The position numbers and the translations under genes were made by a program. Below, one piece after another: positions 51,343 to 60,200 of a stretch of DNA of 64,000 nucleotides (its first letter is position 1; every line of letters begins with the position of its first letter). The notes below the pieces were generated by a model. The model saw nothing but the letters and a program-made list of their open reading frames with translations, searched no databases and was not told where the DNA came from. Origin of the DNA: JASLDZ01 sp965199975 (GTDB lineage: Bacteria; Pseudomonadota; Alphaproteobacteria; Caulobacterales; Caulobacteraceae); assembly GCA_965199975.1 (NCBI GenBank), contig OZ241340.1, positions 868,001 through 932,000 of the forward strand. The letters are read 5' to 3'.

Positions 51343-51575
51343 CATGGAGACCAGCACGGGCACATGGCGCGCCTTCATCACGTTGGTAGCATCGAGACTT
51401 CATCACTCGGTATTTGCGACGCGGCTGGACCTATCCAACCTCTCAGGCCTTCGGTGCTGCTTTTGACGTAAGCTCCATCGCCGTTCCGATTGTCAAGACA
51501 GCTGATCCCCCGCGCCACTCGGCTTCATTGGTAGCAATCTCTTTCTGCTAATAAGGGCCGTTAGGGTCATTTCCT

Positions 51576-51728
51576 TCACCGACAAATCTTCAATTTTTGT
51601 CCTTCCGCAGTGGAGTTGGTGAGCGTCACGGGACCCAAGGCCGCACGCATGTCCGCTAAGGCCGCCAGCGCGTCGGCGTATTCCTCTTCAATGCCGGAAG
51701 CTATTATCCCAGGCGTGATCTCGATCAT
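51576..51728 (-). CDS. Small ORF (50 aa) downstream of the immunity gene
   Basis: ATG 51728 to TGA 51576 encodes MIEITPGIIASGIEEEYADA, LAALADMRAALGPVTLTNST, AEGQKLKICR: a compact, helix-rich, protein-like sequence. It starts 51 bp after the immunity gene on the same strand. It may be a short accessory or immunity protein, or the surviving C-terminus of a decayed one. Confidence 0.4.
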   Translation of the reverse strand: MIEITPGIIASGIEEEYADALAALADMRAALGPVTLTNSTAEGQKLKICR

Positions 51729-51779
51729 GGTGTTCTTGGCTCAACAGCGCCGAGCTGCGCGCGACAGACAATGCTGCGC

Positions 51780-52049
51780 TCAAGTTGCCCAAACCACCCT
51801 TCGCCGCGCCACCACCGTCGCGCCAGCTAATATCTCTGCGAGCAAGTCTTTTTCGAAAAATCCAACGGGAAGTTTACCGATCACGGTTGGTTTATAAATT
51901 ACTGCATGATCTTTCAGGAAGTTTATTTCGATGAATATCTGATATCCTTGCCTTTTATAAACAAGCAGTTCAGGAGCCGAACCGCGTACGACGGCGCCTT
52001 CGGCATTTTCCGCCCTGCCAATCCCAGTCTTGCGAAACTCTGTATTCAC
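51780..52049 (-). CDS. Putative immunity protein of the PAAR effector
   Basis: An 89-residue protein starting at a GTG that overlaps the effector stop (GTGA). It has LLVYKRQGYQIFIEINFLKD and VIYKPTVIGKLPVGFFEKDL, a soluble alpha/beta-looking protein without signal or membrane helix. The C-terminal VARRRVVWAT looks less natural and may reflect a 3' change. AT-rich compared with the T6SS core, as usual for toxin/immunity DNA. Its role follows from position and coupling. Confidence 0.65.
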   Translation of the reverse strand: MNTEFRKTGIGRAENAEGAVVRGSAPELLVYKRQGYQIFIEINFLKDHAVIYKPTVIGKLPVGFFEKDLLAEILAGATVVARRRVVWAT

Positions 52050-53368
52050 TTTGAAAGTCTTTCGTGGATCTGGTCAACATCAAATTCTCTAAGATTCGTA
52101 ACTCGACCGTCATTTATGCCTTGCTGAAGAGAGGGCTTTTCTACGGTGTTATAGATCGATAGCGGCCTCGGATTATCCACATATGCGTGAACCTCGCCCG
52201 AGGCGCTCTCCGCGTAGCGGCCGGAAGCGGTGCCCCAGAGGCTGTTTGCGTCGTCCGTTTCCAGAAGCGCATCATCCTCGCGGAAGACATCGATTCTATC
52301 GAGCGTGCGACCGCCGGGCGTTTGTTCCAGGGTGACACGGCCGTTCGAGGCGGCCGAGGACTCCGCAAAGTTCCGGGCGGATGCATACTGCATCTCGCCG
52401 CCGGGACCGGTCGGCATCATTCGGCCTCCGGAGTAGAAGGTTGCGGTATCGGGTGCGGTGGAAACGTCCATATTCGAGGCGAAATCGTTCAGGACCTGTT
52501 GTCGCTGATCATAATCCAGCGATTTGAGGGCGTCGCGCGCCTGCTCGATCTCGGCCGGTGTTTGAGCCGAGCGGAGTTTCGCGGCCGCTTCCGCGGCGGC
52601 GTCCGTCGCCGGGACCACAGGCGCGGCGGGATCGACCGGCGCTCTCGCCCCCCCGCCGCGCTCCTCCATCGCGCGGCCTATCGCCTTGACGCCCGTCAGC
52701 ATGGCGCGGCCCAGGCCCGTGGCTTCGACCTCGGCCAGGGCGGGGCCGACCGCGCGCGCCGCCTGGCCCAGCGCGGGGAGGATGCTGACCACCAGAGTCG
52801 CCCAGCGCACCCACTCGGGCACCTCCGACTGCACGCCGGCGCGCGTGTCGGGCGGGCCGCCGATGCGCACGTTGGCCGAGCCCGCCGAGATCTGGCCGCC
52901 GCAGGTCGTCTTGTCGCCGACGCGCGAGGCGGGAAGCGCGTTGATGTGGACGAGCTTGGAACCCTGCGCCACCTTGCCCGCGTGGCAGCTCTGCGCCACC
53001 AGGGCGCGGGCCGCCGCGCGCCCGTTGACGCGCACGTTCGACGAACCCTCTGAGATCTGGCCCGAGGTCGGGCCGAGGTTCAGCGATCCCAGGTCCTCGC
53101 CGACCTCCTCGGCGGCGCCCATGACCTTGGCGCCCACATAGGCCCCGGCCCCGAACTCGAGCGCCGTGGCGGCCACGCCCACGATCAGCGGGGTGGCCAG
53201 GCCCGCCGTCCCCACCTCGAGCGCCACCGCGCCCACGACCGCGCCGATGACCGCCGCCGCCTCGGTGGCCGCGATCAAGCCGACCACGGCGCCGGCGAGG
53301 AAGCCGGCCAGGGCGTGGGTGTGGGCGACCGGGTCGGCGAACCTGGCCGCGTGGGGGCTCTCGCTCAC
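52046..53368 (-). CDS. PAAR-domain T6SS effector with N-terminal membrane helices and C-terminal toxin
   Basis: A 440-residue protein. Hydrophobic helices occupy about residues 17-80; a PAAR domain (about 95-180: SGQISEGSSNVRVNGRAAAR, SRVGDKTTCGGQISAGSANV) should cap the VgrG spike; a helical linker with the copied block (205-240) follows; residues ~290-440 form the toxin (FYSGGRMMPTGPGG, SLWGTASGRYAESASGEVHA, PRPLSIYNTVEKPSL). The FYSG/TAS pattern hints at an ADP-ribosyltransferase-like fold but I am not certain. The GTG start overlaps the EagR stop, and EagR chaperones bind just such N-terminal helices. The next gene is the likely immunity gene. Confidence 0.85.
   Translation of the reverse strand: MSESPHAARFADPVAHTHALAGFLAGAVVGLIAATEAAAVIGAVVGAVALEVGTAGLATPLIVGVAATALEFGAGAYVGAKVMGAAEEVGEDLGSLNLGPTSGQISEGSSNVRVNGRAAARALVAQSCHAGKVAQGSKLVHINALPASRVGDKTTCGGQISAGSANVRIGGPPDTRAGVQSEVPEWVRWATLVVSILPALGQAARAVGPALAEVEATGLGRAMLTGVKAIGRAMEERGGGARAPVDPAAPVVPATDAAAEAAAKLRSAQTPAEIEQARDALKSLDYDQRQQVLNDFASNMDVSTAPDTATFYSGGRMMPTGPGGEMQYASARNFAESSAASNGRVTLEQTPGGRTLDRIDVFREDDALLETDDANSLWGTASGRYAESASGEVHAYVDNPRPLSIYNTVEKPSLQQGINDGRVTNLREFDVDQIHERLSK
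52222..52344. repeat. Direct repeat B (copy in effector toxin region)
   Basis: 123 bp, about six mismatches to 51220-51342, same orientation, 1002 bp apart. It encodes part of the effector's toxin domain. Confidence 0.85.
52650..52760. repeat. Direct repeat A (copy in effector linker)
   Basis: 111 bp, one mismatch to 51101-51211, same orientation, 1549 bp apart. It encodes the linker just before the toxin, and recombination here would swap in the orphan toxin frame. Confidence 0.88.
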
Positions 53369-53847
53369 CCGCTCAACCCGCCAACGGGATCGTCGCCCGC
53401 GGGGCGGGGCTGGAAGCCGGAGATGGCGTCCATCAGCGCGGTGTAGGCGCCGCCCGGCATGGGCTTGGGATGAGTGGCGGTGAAGATCAGCAGGCGCCGG
53501 CCGCCGACGCGGCGGCAGGCGACGATCTGGTCCATCACGCCTTCCGACGAGCGCCAGCGCGTCAGGAGCGCCTCGCCGGGCGCGTCGGACCAGTTCACGG
53601 GCACGCGGTCGACCAGGGTGAATTCGGGCAGGGTCGACTTCAACCGCTCCAGTTCGGCGCGGACATAGTCGTCCACTTCCATACCCAGCGGCAGGGCCTC
53701 GCGCGTGATTACGAGGCTCGTGGCGGCGTGCCCGTCGCCGGGCAGCCTCAGCACATGGATGGTCTTGTCCTCCCACACCCCGGGCGCGTCGAGGGGAAGG
53801 GTGCCTTCGTTCAGATGGAATCGCTGCGGTTCCGCCATGTCGGACAT
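53365..53847 (-). CDS. EagR-type effector chaperone (DUF1795/DcrB-like)
   Basis: A 160-residue DUF1795 protein: RFHLNEGTLPLDAPGVWEDK, TIHVLRLPGDGHAATSLVIT, REALPLGMEVDDYVRAELER and FTATHPKPMPGGAYTALMDA. EagR proteins stabilise the N-terminal transmembrane helices of PAAR/Rhs effectors for T6SS loading. Its stop overlaps the effector's GTG, which fits a dedicated chaperone-effector pair. No signal peptide, as expected for a cytoplasmic chaperone. Confidence 0.9.
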   Translation of the reverse strand: MSDMAEPQRFHLNEGTLPLDAPGVWEDKTIHVLRLPGDGHAATSLVITREALPLGMEVDDYVRAELERLKSTLPEFTLVDRVPVNWSDAPGEALLTRWRSSEGVMDQIVACRRVGGRRLLIFTATHPKPMPGGAYTALMDAISGFQPRPAGDDPVGGLSG

Positions 53848-53978
53848 GTTGACGCCTTTCGCCGCGAACGTCTGTCTTAGAGCGGCGGCGTCAAGACGTC
53901 ATCCCTGCACATCGCGCGCGCGAGCGGGCCCACTATTCAAGCCCCCGCAAGCTTGTTACGCCTGGGCGGGGGCTCATT

Positions 53979-54926
53979 ATGAAACATGCGGAATTTGCGG
54001 CGGCGATCGTGCTGCTCGGCCTGGCGGGATGCGCGAGCCAGCCTGCGCGCCTGCCTGGACAGGCGTTCGAGGCCTCCTCGAACGTCGAGCCGGGAGCGCG
54101 CGAACTGAAGATCCTCGACCACCTCGCCGGCGGCGACGTCGCGCCGGCCAAGGTGGAGGTGCAGGCGCTGATCGCCGAGGAGCCCGACAACCGGCAGGCG
54201 AAGGTCCTTCTGGCGGAGATCGACCAGGATCCCAAGGTCCTGCTCGGAACCCTGAACTTCGACGTCACGATCAAGGCGGGGGACACCTTCGCCGAACTGG
54301 CCGAACGCTACATGCATGACCGCGGGCTGGCCTACGCCCTGGCGCGCTACAACGGCTTCAACCCCCCGGATCAGGCGGCCCCGGGGCAGGTCGTGCAGAT
54401 TCCCGGCTCGCCGTCGGCCGTTCGCGCCGACGCGCGGCCGGCGCCCAGGCGGCATAAGCCCGCCGAGCCACGGGCCAAGGCTGCAGAGACGCCCGACGCC
54501 CCCGCGAAGCCCACGGCCGCGAAGCCCACGGCCGCGAAGCCCGTCGAGCCCCCTTCGCCCGCGCACCCGGCCGAAAAGCCATCGCCGCGCGCCACCGAGC
54601 CCAAGCCGGCGGCCAACCCCCTGGAGTCCGCCAAGACCCCGCAGCCGAAGCCGGCCGCCGCCGCGGAGCGTGGCGCCCCTCCCAAGCCGGCCCCCGGCCC
54701 CGCCGAAGCGGCCAAGCCCGCGCCGCCGAAGCCGTCTCCCCCGCAGCACGATCCCGCCAAGGCGGCGAGCCTGCGCAGCGACGCGCTGGTGCTGATGAAC
54801 AAGGGCGACATCGGCCAGGCCGTGGTGGTGCTGCGCCAGGCCGCAGCGCTCGATCCCGACAGCGGGCCGATCAAGGCGGACCTCGATCGCGCCGTGCGCA
54901 TCCAGCACGGGCCGCCTGCGCCATGA
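53979..54926 (+). CDS. LysM/TPR-containing lipoprotein next to a T6SS hydrolase
   Basis: A 315-residue lipoprotein: signal MKHAEFAAAIVLLGLAGC with lipobox LAGC; TPR-like helices around 40-85; a LysM domain (about 92-142: DVTIKAGDTFAELAERYMHD, YNGFNPPDQAAPGQVVQIPG); a long Pro/Ala/Lys linker with a 15-bp tandem repeat (PTAAKPTAAKP); and a C-terminal TPR (DALVLMNKGDIGQAVVVLRQ). LysM binds peptidoglycan. Co-translated with the following hydrolase (ATGA), it may help anchor or protect against it in the periplasm; that is inference. Confidence 0.82.
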   Translation: MKHAEFAAAIVLLGLAGCASQPARLPGQAFEASSNVEPGARELKILDHLAGGDVAPAKVEVQALIAEEPDNRQAKVLLAEIDQDPKVLLGTLNFDVTIKAGDTFAELAERYMHDRGLAYALARYNGFNPPDQAAPGQVVQIPGSPSAVRADARPAPRRHKPAEPRAKAAETPDAPAKPTAAKPTAAKPVEPPSPAHPAEKPSPRATEPKPAANPLESAKTPQPKPAAAAERGAPPKPAPGPAEAAKPAPPKPSPPQHDPAKAASLRSDALVLMNKGDIGQAVVVLRQAAALDPDSGPIKADLDRAVRIQHGPPAP

Positions 54927-55723
54927 CCATCAAGATGGCGATCGTCGACGGCACGGGTCCTGCGACGGGTTACGACGGGCTGTTCAAGCGCTCATTCTGC
55001 CATGTGCTCAAGGTCAGGCTGCAGCAGGACGCCGACTACCAGCGCGGCCCCACCTCCGCGGGCCTGCAGACCTACGGGGAAGCGGTGCATGCCTACGCCT
55101 GGCTCAAGGCGCAGCATCGGCGCGATCCCTCGGTCAAGCTCATGGCGGCCGGCTACAGCCGCGGCGGCTCGGCGGTGATCATGGCCGCGGAGATGCTGCA
55201 GCGGGAGGGGATCAAGGTCGATTCCATGTTCCTGTTCGATCCCGTCGCCCGCCATATCTACAAGGGGGGAGAGACCGTCCCCGACAACGTCGCCTTCACC
55301 CGCATCGCCCAGCGCGACCAGAGCTGGAGCTTCGTGTTCAAGTACGAGGGCACCATCAGCGACGGCCTGGGCGACACGTCCAATCCCACGCGGCCGTCGT
55401 TCGGGCATACGGGGCTGAACTGGCAGGGCTTCAACGACTACCAGACGCCCACGATCTTCAAGGGCACGCACGGCGCCCTCGGCGGGGTGGGATGGGGCTT
55501 CGTGACCGAAGACAAGGCCTGCCAGATCGAGGTCTCCAAGTGGATGAGCCTGCAGATGCAGATGCGCGGGCTGACCGTCGACCTGGGACCGGGCCAGCTG
55601 GACATGAAGACCAAGCCGCTGAAGCCGGGCGCGGTCACGCGCACGCTGGGCAAGGCGGTCGACGCCGGTTTCCTGGTGCGCAGCGAGGTGGAGCGCCTGA
55701 CCGGCGGCTGGAGCGGGTTCTGA
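54923..55723 (+). CDS. Tle1/DUF2235-like alpha/beta hydrolase, putative T6SS lipase effector
   Basis: A 266-residue hydrolase with GYSRGG (Ser79), FLFDPVA (Asp107) and FKGTHGALGG (His183), matching the Ser-Asp-His triad and the DUF2235/Tle1 G-x-S-R-G and H-x-x-x-GG pattern of antibacterial T6SS phospholipases, though shorter than typical Tle1. It overlaps the lipoprotein gene upstream (a possible immunity or anchor partner) and is convergent with pppA. Signal peptide absent, as for secreted-by-T6SS effectors. Activity on lipids is predicted, not shown. Confidence 0.78.
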   Translation: MTIKMAIVDGTGPATGYDGLFKRSFCHVLKVRLQQDADYQRGPTSAGLQTYGEAVHAYAWLKAQHRRDPSVKLMAAGYSRGGSAVIMAAEMLQREGIKVDSMFLFDPVARHIYKGGETVPDNVAFTRIAQRDQSWSFVFKYEGTISDGLGDTSNPTRPSFGHTGLNWQGFNDYQTPTIFKGTHGALGGVGWGFVTEDKACQIEVSKWMSLQMQMRGLTVDLGPGQLDMKTKPLKPGAVTRTLGKAVDAGFLVRSEVERLTGGWSGF

Positions 55724-55738
55724 CGCCGGCCCGCCGGA

Positions 55739-56518
55739 TCACGGGTAGAGTGGGGAGCGGTGCTGGTCGAGCGTGTCGTCGGCCGCCGCCATGCAGCGCA
55801 CCAGGAGCACGGTGACGTTGTCGCGCGCGCCCTGGTCGAGGGTCCGGGCGATCAGGGCGTCGGCCGCCGCCTCCAGCGACGGCTGGTCGAGGATCTGGGC
55901 GATGGTGCGGTCTTCCAGCGCGCCGGTCAGCCCGTCGGAGCACAGCAGGAAGAGGTCGTCGACCTGCAGCGGTCCCTGCTGCATGTCGAGCGCCAGCCGG
56001 TCGCTGACGCCCACCGCGCGGGTGATGACGTTGGAACGCGCATAGCTGCGCGCCTCCACCCGCGAGAGCGAGCCTGAATCGATCAGCTCCTGCATGCGGC
56101 TGTGGTCGCGGGTCACCTGCTCCATCCGCCCGTCGCGCACGAGGTAGACGCGGCTGTCTCCCGCCCACAGGCAGGCGTAGAAGTCCTCGTAGACCACCAG
56201 GCTCACCACTGTGGAGCCGATCACCGCGCCGGGCGCCATCACCGCGGCGCGCGCGATCAGCGTGCGGTTCACCCGCTGGATGCTCTGGCGCACGTCCTCG
56301 AGGAGGGCGTAGCCGGAGGAGACGTCGTCCACCCTCTGCAACGCCTCGACGATCAGGCCGCTGGCCACGTCGCCCGCCTGGTGGCCGCCCATGCCGTCGG
56401 CCACGGCCCAGAGGCCGATCTCGGAGCGGTTGCTGAACGCGTCCTCGTTGAGCTTGCGCACCTTGCCGACGTGGGTGCGCGCCACCGACTCGAAGGTGAG
56501 CCGCCCGCCCGCAGTCAT
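55739..56518 (-). CDS. pppA: PP2C-type protein phosphatase of the T6SS phospho-pathway
   Basis: A 259-residue PPM phosphatase: VRKLNEDAFSN, WAVADGMGGHQAGDVAS (metal-binding Asp-Gly), WAGDSRVYLVRDG, VDDLFLLCSDGLTGALED and QGARDNVTVLLV. In T6SS clusters PppA removes the phosphate placed by PpkA on the FHA protein, shutting off assembly. ATG overlaps the tagF stop. A PpkA kinase gene is not in this window. Confidence 0.92.
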   Translation of the reverse strand: MTAGGRLTFESVARTHVGKVRKLNEDAFSNRSEIGLWAVADGMGGHQAGDVASGLIVEALQRVDDVSSGYALLEDVRQSIQRVNRTLIARAAVMAPGAVIGSTVVSLVVYEDFYACLWAGDSRVYLVRDGRMEQVTRDHSRMQELIDSGSLSRVEARSYARSNVITRAVGVSDRLALDMQQGPLQVDDLFLLCSDGLTGALEDRTIAQILDQPSLEAAADALIARTLDQGARDNVTVLLVRCMAAADDTLDQHRSPLYP

Positions 56519-57219
56519 GGCTGCGCCTCTTCAGAAGGCGCGGCGGCGTCTGGGGCGAAGAGGGCGGCGAAGGCGCTTCCCCCCGGCAGGCCCGGCGCGA
56601 CCAGCGCCTTGGCGCCGGCCGCGGTGTGGCGCCACCAGAGGCTGGAGCCCTGGGGGAGGGGGACGGCTTCCAGCACCGCCTGCAGCGTCACCGCCCGTCC
56701 GTCGGGGCCGCTGCGCACGTCGAGGAACAGGCCGTCGTCGGTGGAGCGGCCCCGCAGGCTCAGCACGTCGAGGTCGTCGTCTTCGGGCGCGCCCAGGTCC
56801 GCCAGATCGGCGCACAGGGCGTCACGTCCGCGCCCGCCGGCGCGCGCGGCGTCGAGCACGCCCTCGGCGGCGTCGAACCAGGGCGTGCAGGCGACCGCGG
56901 CGTTGGCCTCCATGCCCGCCAGCGGCGCCATGACGAGGCAGGGAAAGCCGCGCCCGACCCGGTCGCGGCTGGGCGCGGCCACGCCCGCCAGCGGCTGCGC
57001 CCCTGCGGCGCCGGCGGTGGTCACGAACCGCCAGCACGCGCCGGCGCCCGCGCGGGGATCGTCGTCAGACGCCAAGCGCGCGAGCTCGCCCTCGACCCAG
57101 GCGTCGAGGACGCTCGTCACTTCGGCGGTGAGGTTCAGCCGCAGGAAGTCGCCCGCATCCGGCGTCTTGCCGAACAGGCCGCAGGCGGCGCGCGCGCCCG
57201 TCACAACTTCGCCGGGCAT
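56515..57219 (-). CDS. tagF: T6SS-associated protein TagF
   Basis: A 234-residue TagF-type protein: GLFGKTPDAGDFLRLNL, then GRGFPCLVMAPLAG and LSLRGRSTDDGLFLDVRS and SSLWWRHTAAGAKALVAPGL. TagF is a post-translational repressor of T6SS that can sequester Fha. The start overlaps the end of tssM by 19 bp; the ATG 57219 has the better context. Part of the tssK-tssL-tssM-tagF-pppA series. Confidence 0.92.
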   Translation of the reverse strand: MPGEVVTGARAACGLFGKTPDAGDFLRLNLTAEVTSVLDAWVEGELARLASDDDPRAGAGACWRFVTTAGAAGAQPLAGVAAPSRDRVGRGFPCLVMAPLAGMEANAAVACTPWFDAAEGVLDAARAGGRGRDALCADLADLGAPEDDDLDVLSLRGRSTDDGLFLDVRSGPDGRAVTLQAVLEAVPLPQGSSLWWRHTAAGAKALVAPGLPGGSAFAALFAPDAAAPSEEAQP

Positions 57220-60200
57220 GCGAAAGTCCTCAGCTCCGGCAGGAGGAAGGGATCGGTCGCGGTGTTCTCGACGCGCAGGCGGAAGGTCGCCATCTGCGAG
57301 CCGGCGCCGATCTGGAAGGTGGCCGAGGTCGAGCCGGCGGCGCTGACCCGCGCCTCGCGCAGCATCTGCAGGAAGGCGAAGTCGCCCGTCCAGGTCTTCA
57401 CCGTGGGCGGCGCGCCGGGCTTGTCCTGGAAGCTGAGCGACACGCCGGGGGTGGGGCCCGGCCAGTGCAGCTCCACCGGCTTGCGCGAGAGGCCGCTGAA
57501 CGCGGCGGGCACGCCGTCCACCGTCAGCGTCACCGTGGCGGCGCCCGCGCCGGGGCCCACGGGCTCCAGGAGAAAGCGCACGTTGGGGCGCACGTCGCCG
57601 GGCTTGAAGAAGGCCTGGCGGATGCGATCGGCCTTCTGCAGCTGCCGCACGCCCCCGAGGTCCAGGCCCAGCGCACGGCCGGAAGGTGAGAGGCCCCAGT
57701 CGCGGCCGGCGGTGTCGATCTGCCCGTTCAGGTTGGTCGTCTGGAACTGGTCCAGCAGGCCGCCCGGACGCAGCAGCCGGCTGAAGTCGTCGATCGAGAC
57801 CTGATGGGTGGAACTCGAGAACGGGAAGCCCTGCGCCAGGATCGCCCTGCACTGGGGCAGGATCTGGCTGGTGTACTGCTGCTCGATCGAGGTCTTGGCG
57901 CCCTGATTCAGCGACTGGGTGCTGGAGGTGACGAAGCCGGTGAACAGCCCGCCGGCCGCCGGCGGCAGGGCGCGGGTGACCTGCTGCAGCTTGCTGGTGG
58001 CCGCCATCGCCGAGCCGGTCTTCTCGTGCTGCAGCACGGGGTCGCCCATGCTGCTCGCCGCCTTGGCGGCGCCGGTGGAGTCCGCCACGTCCTTCAGCGC
58101 CGCCAGCGCGTCGTCGATGGGCGAGGGGCCGCTGGTGGTGGGCGTGAGTTCGCGCAGCCAGCGGTAGTGCTCGACCACCTCGTCCAGCGGCCCGGGGGGC
58201 GAGGGCGGCTGGCCGGAGTTGACCGCCTCGACCTGCCGCGCCCGGTTCATGCCGCTGTAGATGCGCCGTGAGAACAGCGAGGAGGTGCGCAGCACCGCCC
58301 CGGCCACGCCCGTCTTCCCCGGCGCCCCGGGCGGCGTGAGGTTCGTCTCGCTCGCCAGCGACTCGATCAAGAGCTTGACGGGCGAGGGCGGCTGCAGGGC
58401 GCGGCGAATACGTTCGTCCGGCGGATAGCGGCCGCTGACGCCGATATCTTCGATGAAGCCATCCCAGTGTTTGGTGAAGTCCTGGAGATAGGCGACGAGA
58501 ATGCCGTCCTTGACGCGGCCGACTTCGCTGAGCGGCGTGCCTTCGGCGGGTCGGCCCAATACCCACCCGTCGTCGGCGGTGGAGGCGGCGGCCTTGCCGA
58601 TGGCGGCCAATACAGGACCATAAAAGGCGCTGTGCCTGAACATGCCGGGTACGCCGGTGTTGAGCGGCTTGCCCGAGCGGAACTGGAACAGGCCCGACGA
58701 GCCCACGCCGGGCGCATCCAGCAGGGTGTAGGCGTTGAGGCCGGTGAGCGAGGGGTCGGCCAGGAGGCGGCTGTAGGCGCGCTCACCCGGGCTGAGGCTG
58801 GAGACCTGCGCGCGGGCCGTAGTGATCAGGTCGTTGTCCAGCGTGGGCGGGGCGAGGGGGCCGGCGAGCAGGCTGGCGAGGTGCGCCTGCAGGTCCGCGC
58901 GCAGGGGGGTGTCCTCTTCGCCGGGCAGGCTCTCGGCCCAGCTCTCGGCGAACCAGGCCTGGATCTGCTGCTTCTCCATGGGCGCGCCGGCGGCGCGGCC
59001 GAGCATGAGATAGATGCGCAGCAGGCTGTAGACCTCGCTGCGGCTGTCCGACCCCGGCGCCTCCGGCGCCTTGGTGAGCGCGCGCAGACGGTCCTCCACA
59101 CCCAGGATCAGCCGCGGCAGCATCAGCCGGTTGAGGAGGTTGCGGTAGGCGCCGTTCACCTGCGGGCGGAGCGCGCCGGTGCGGCCGACCCCGAAGGAGA
59201 AGCCCGGCGAGCGCACCGCCTTGGGGGCATCCGCGCCGAACGGCAGGGCGCGCGCCTCGTCCAGCACCGGCAGCACTCCGGACACGTCGCTGTCGCTCAC
59301 GTCGCCGCCGGGCAGGGCGCTCACGTCCTGCTGCAGCTTGGTGGAGCGCTCGGCCAGGAGGTGGATCAGCCGCGCGTTGCCCAGATACCCTATAAGCCAG
59401 CCCAGAGAGAGCAGCAGAGTCAGGGCCGCGCCGCCTCCCAGGAGTGCGAGGCGCAGGGTGCGGCGACGCTTTTCCGTGAGGGGGTCGCGCCCCGCCAGCG
59501 CCGCCTCGGGAAACATGACCTTGTTGAGCAGGTCCTGCAGGAAGTAGCTGCGGCCCTTGCCCGCCGTTCCGCCCACAGCAGTCGCCGACACTCCGAACTT
59601 GGCGGAGAGCGAGGCCAGCAGCCGGTCGATCGGGCGGCCGAACTGGGCGCCGCTGGTGAAGTAGACGCCGCGCATCAGGGGCGGCGGCTCGAACCGCGTC
59701 TCGCGCGCGATGGTCTCCAGAAGCGGCAGCAGAGGCGCGCGCAGGGCGGCCACCTGCTGGGGGAAGCCGAAGATCAGGCCGCGCCGCTCCATGTCGCGCT
59801 CGGCCTGCACCCGCGAGAGCAGCCGTGCGTCCAACCGGCGGACCAGGGCGTCCACCGCCTCGCCCGCGCCGGCCACACCCTGCGCTGGAGCTCCCGCCTC
59901 GGTGCGCAGGGGGAAGGTGTGGCCCCAAACCTGCTCGCGGCCGGTGGCGTCGAGGTCGTCGAAGAACTCGGTGAAGCCGGCCAGGAGGTCCATCTTGGTC
60001 AAGAGGAGATAGACCGGCGTGCGCACGCCGAAGCGCTGGCCAATCTCGTTGATGCGCGCGCGCACCGCCCGCGCGTGCGCCAAGACCTCGCCCTCGTCGG
60101 CGGCGAGGAGGTCCGGCGCGGGCAGCGCCACGATCACGCCGGTGAGCGGCTGGCGCGGCCGATAGCGCTTGAGGATGTCGAGGAAGCCCAGCCACGCCTT

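Noticed and set aside
51065..51466. Plus-strand open frame across the duplicated blocks
   Set aside because: It is the antisense of the effector-derived repeats, and the same antisense frame also exists at the effector copy.
49795..53368. Prophage or integrative element
   Set aside because: No integrase, structural phage gene or att-like repeat was seen; the AT-rich DNA is explained by toxin/immunity modules.
54500..54545. CRISPR-like short repeat
   Set aside because: It is only a 15-bp in-frame tandem repeat inside the Pro/Ala/Lys linker of the lipoprotein; no spacers or cas genes exist in the window.
53979..54926. TssJ outer-membrane lipoprotein
   Set aside because: The protein has a LysM domain, TPR helices and a Pro/Ala/Lys linker, and lacks the compact beta-sandwich layout of TssJ.
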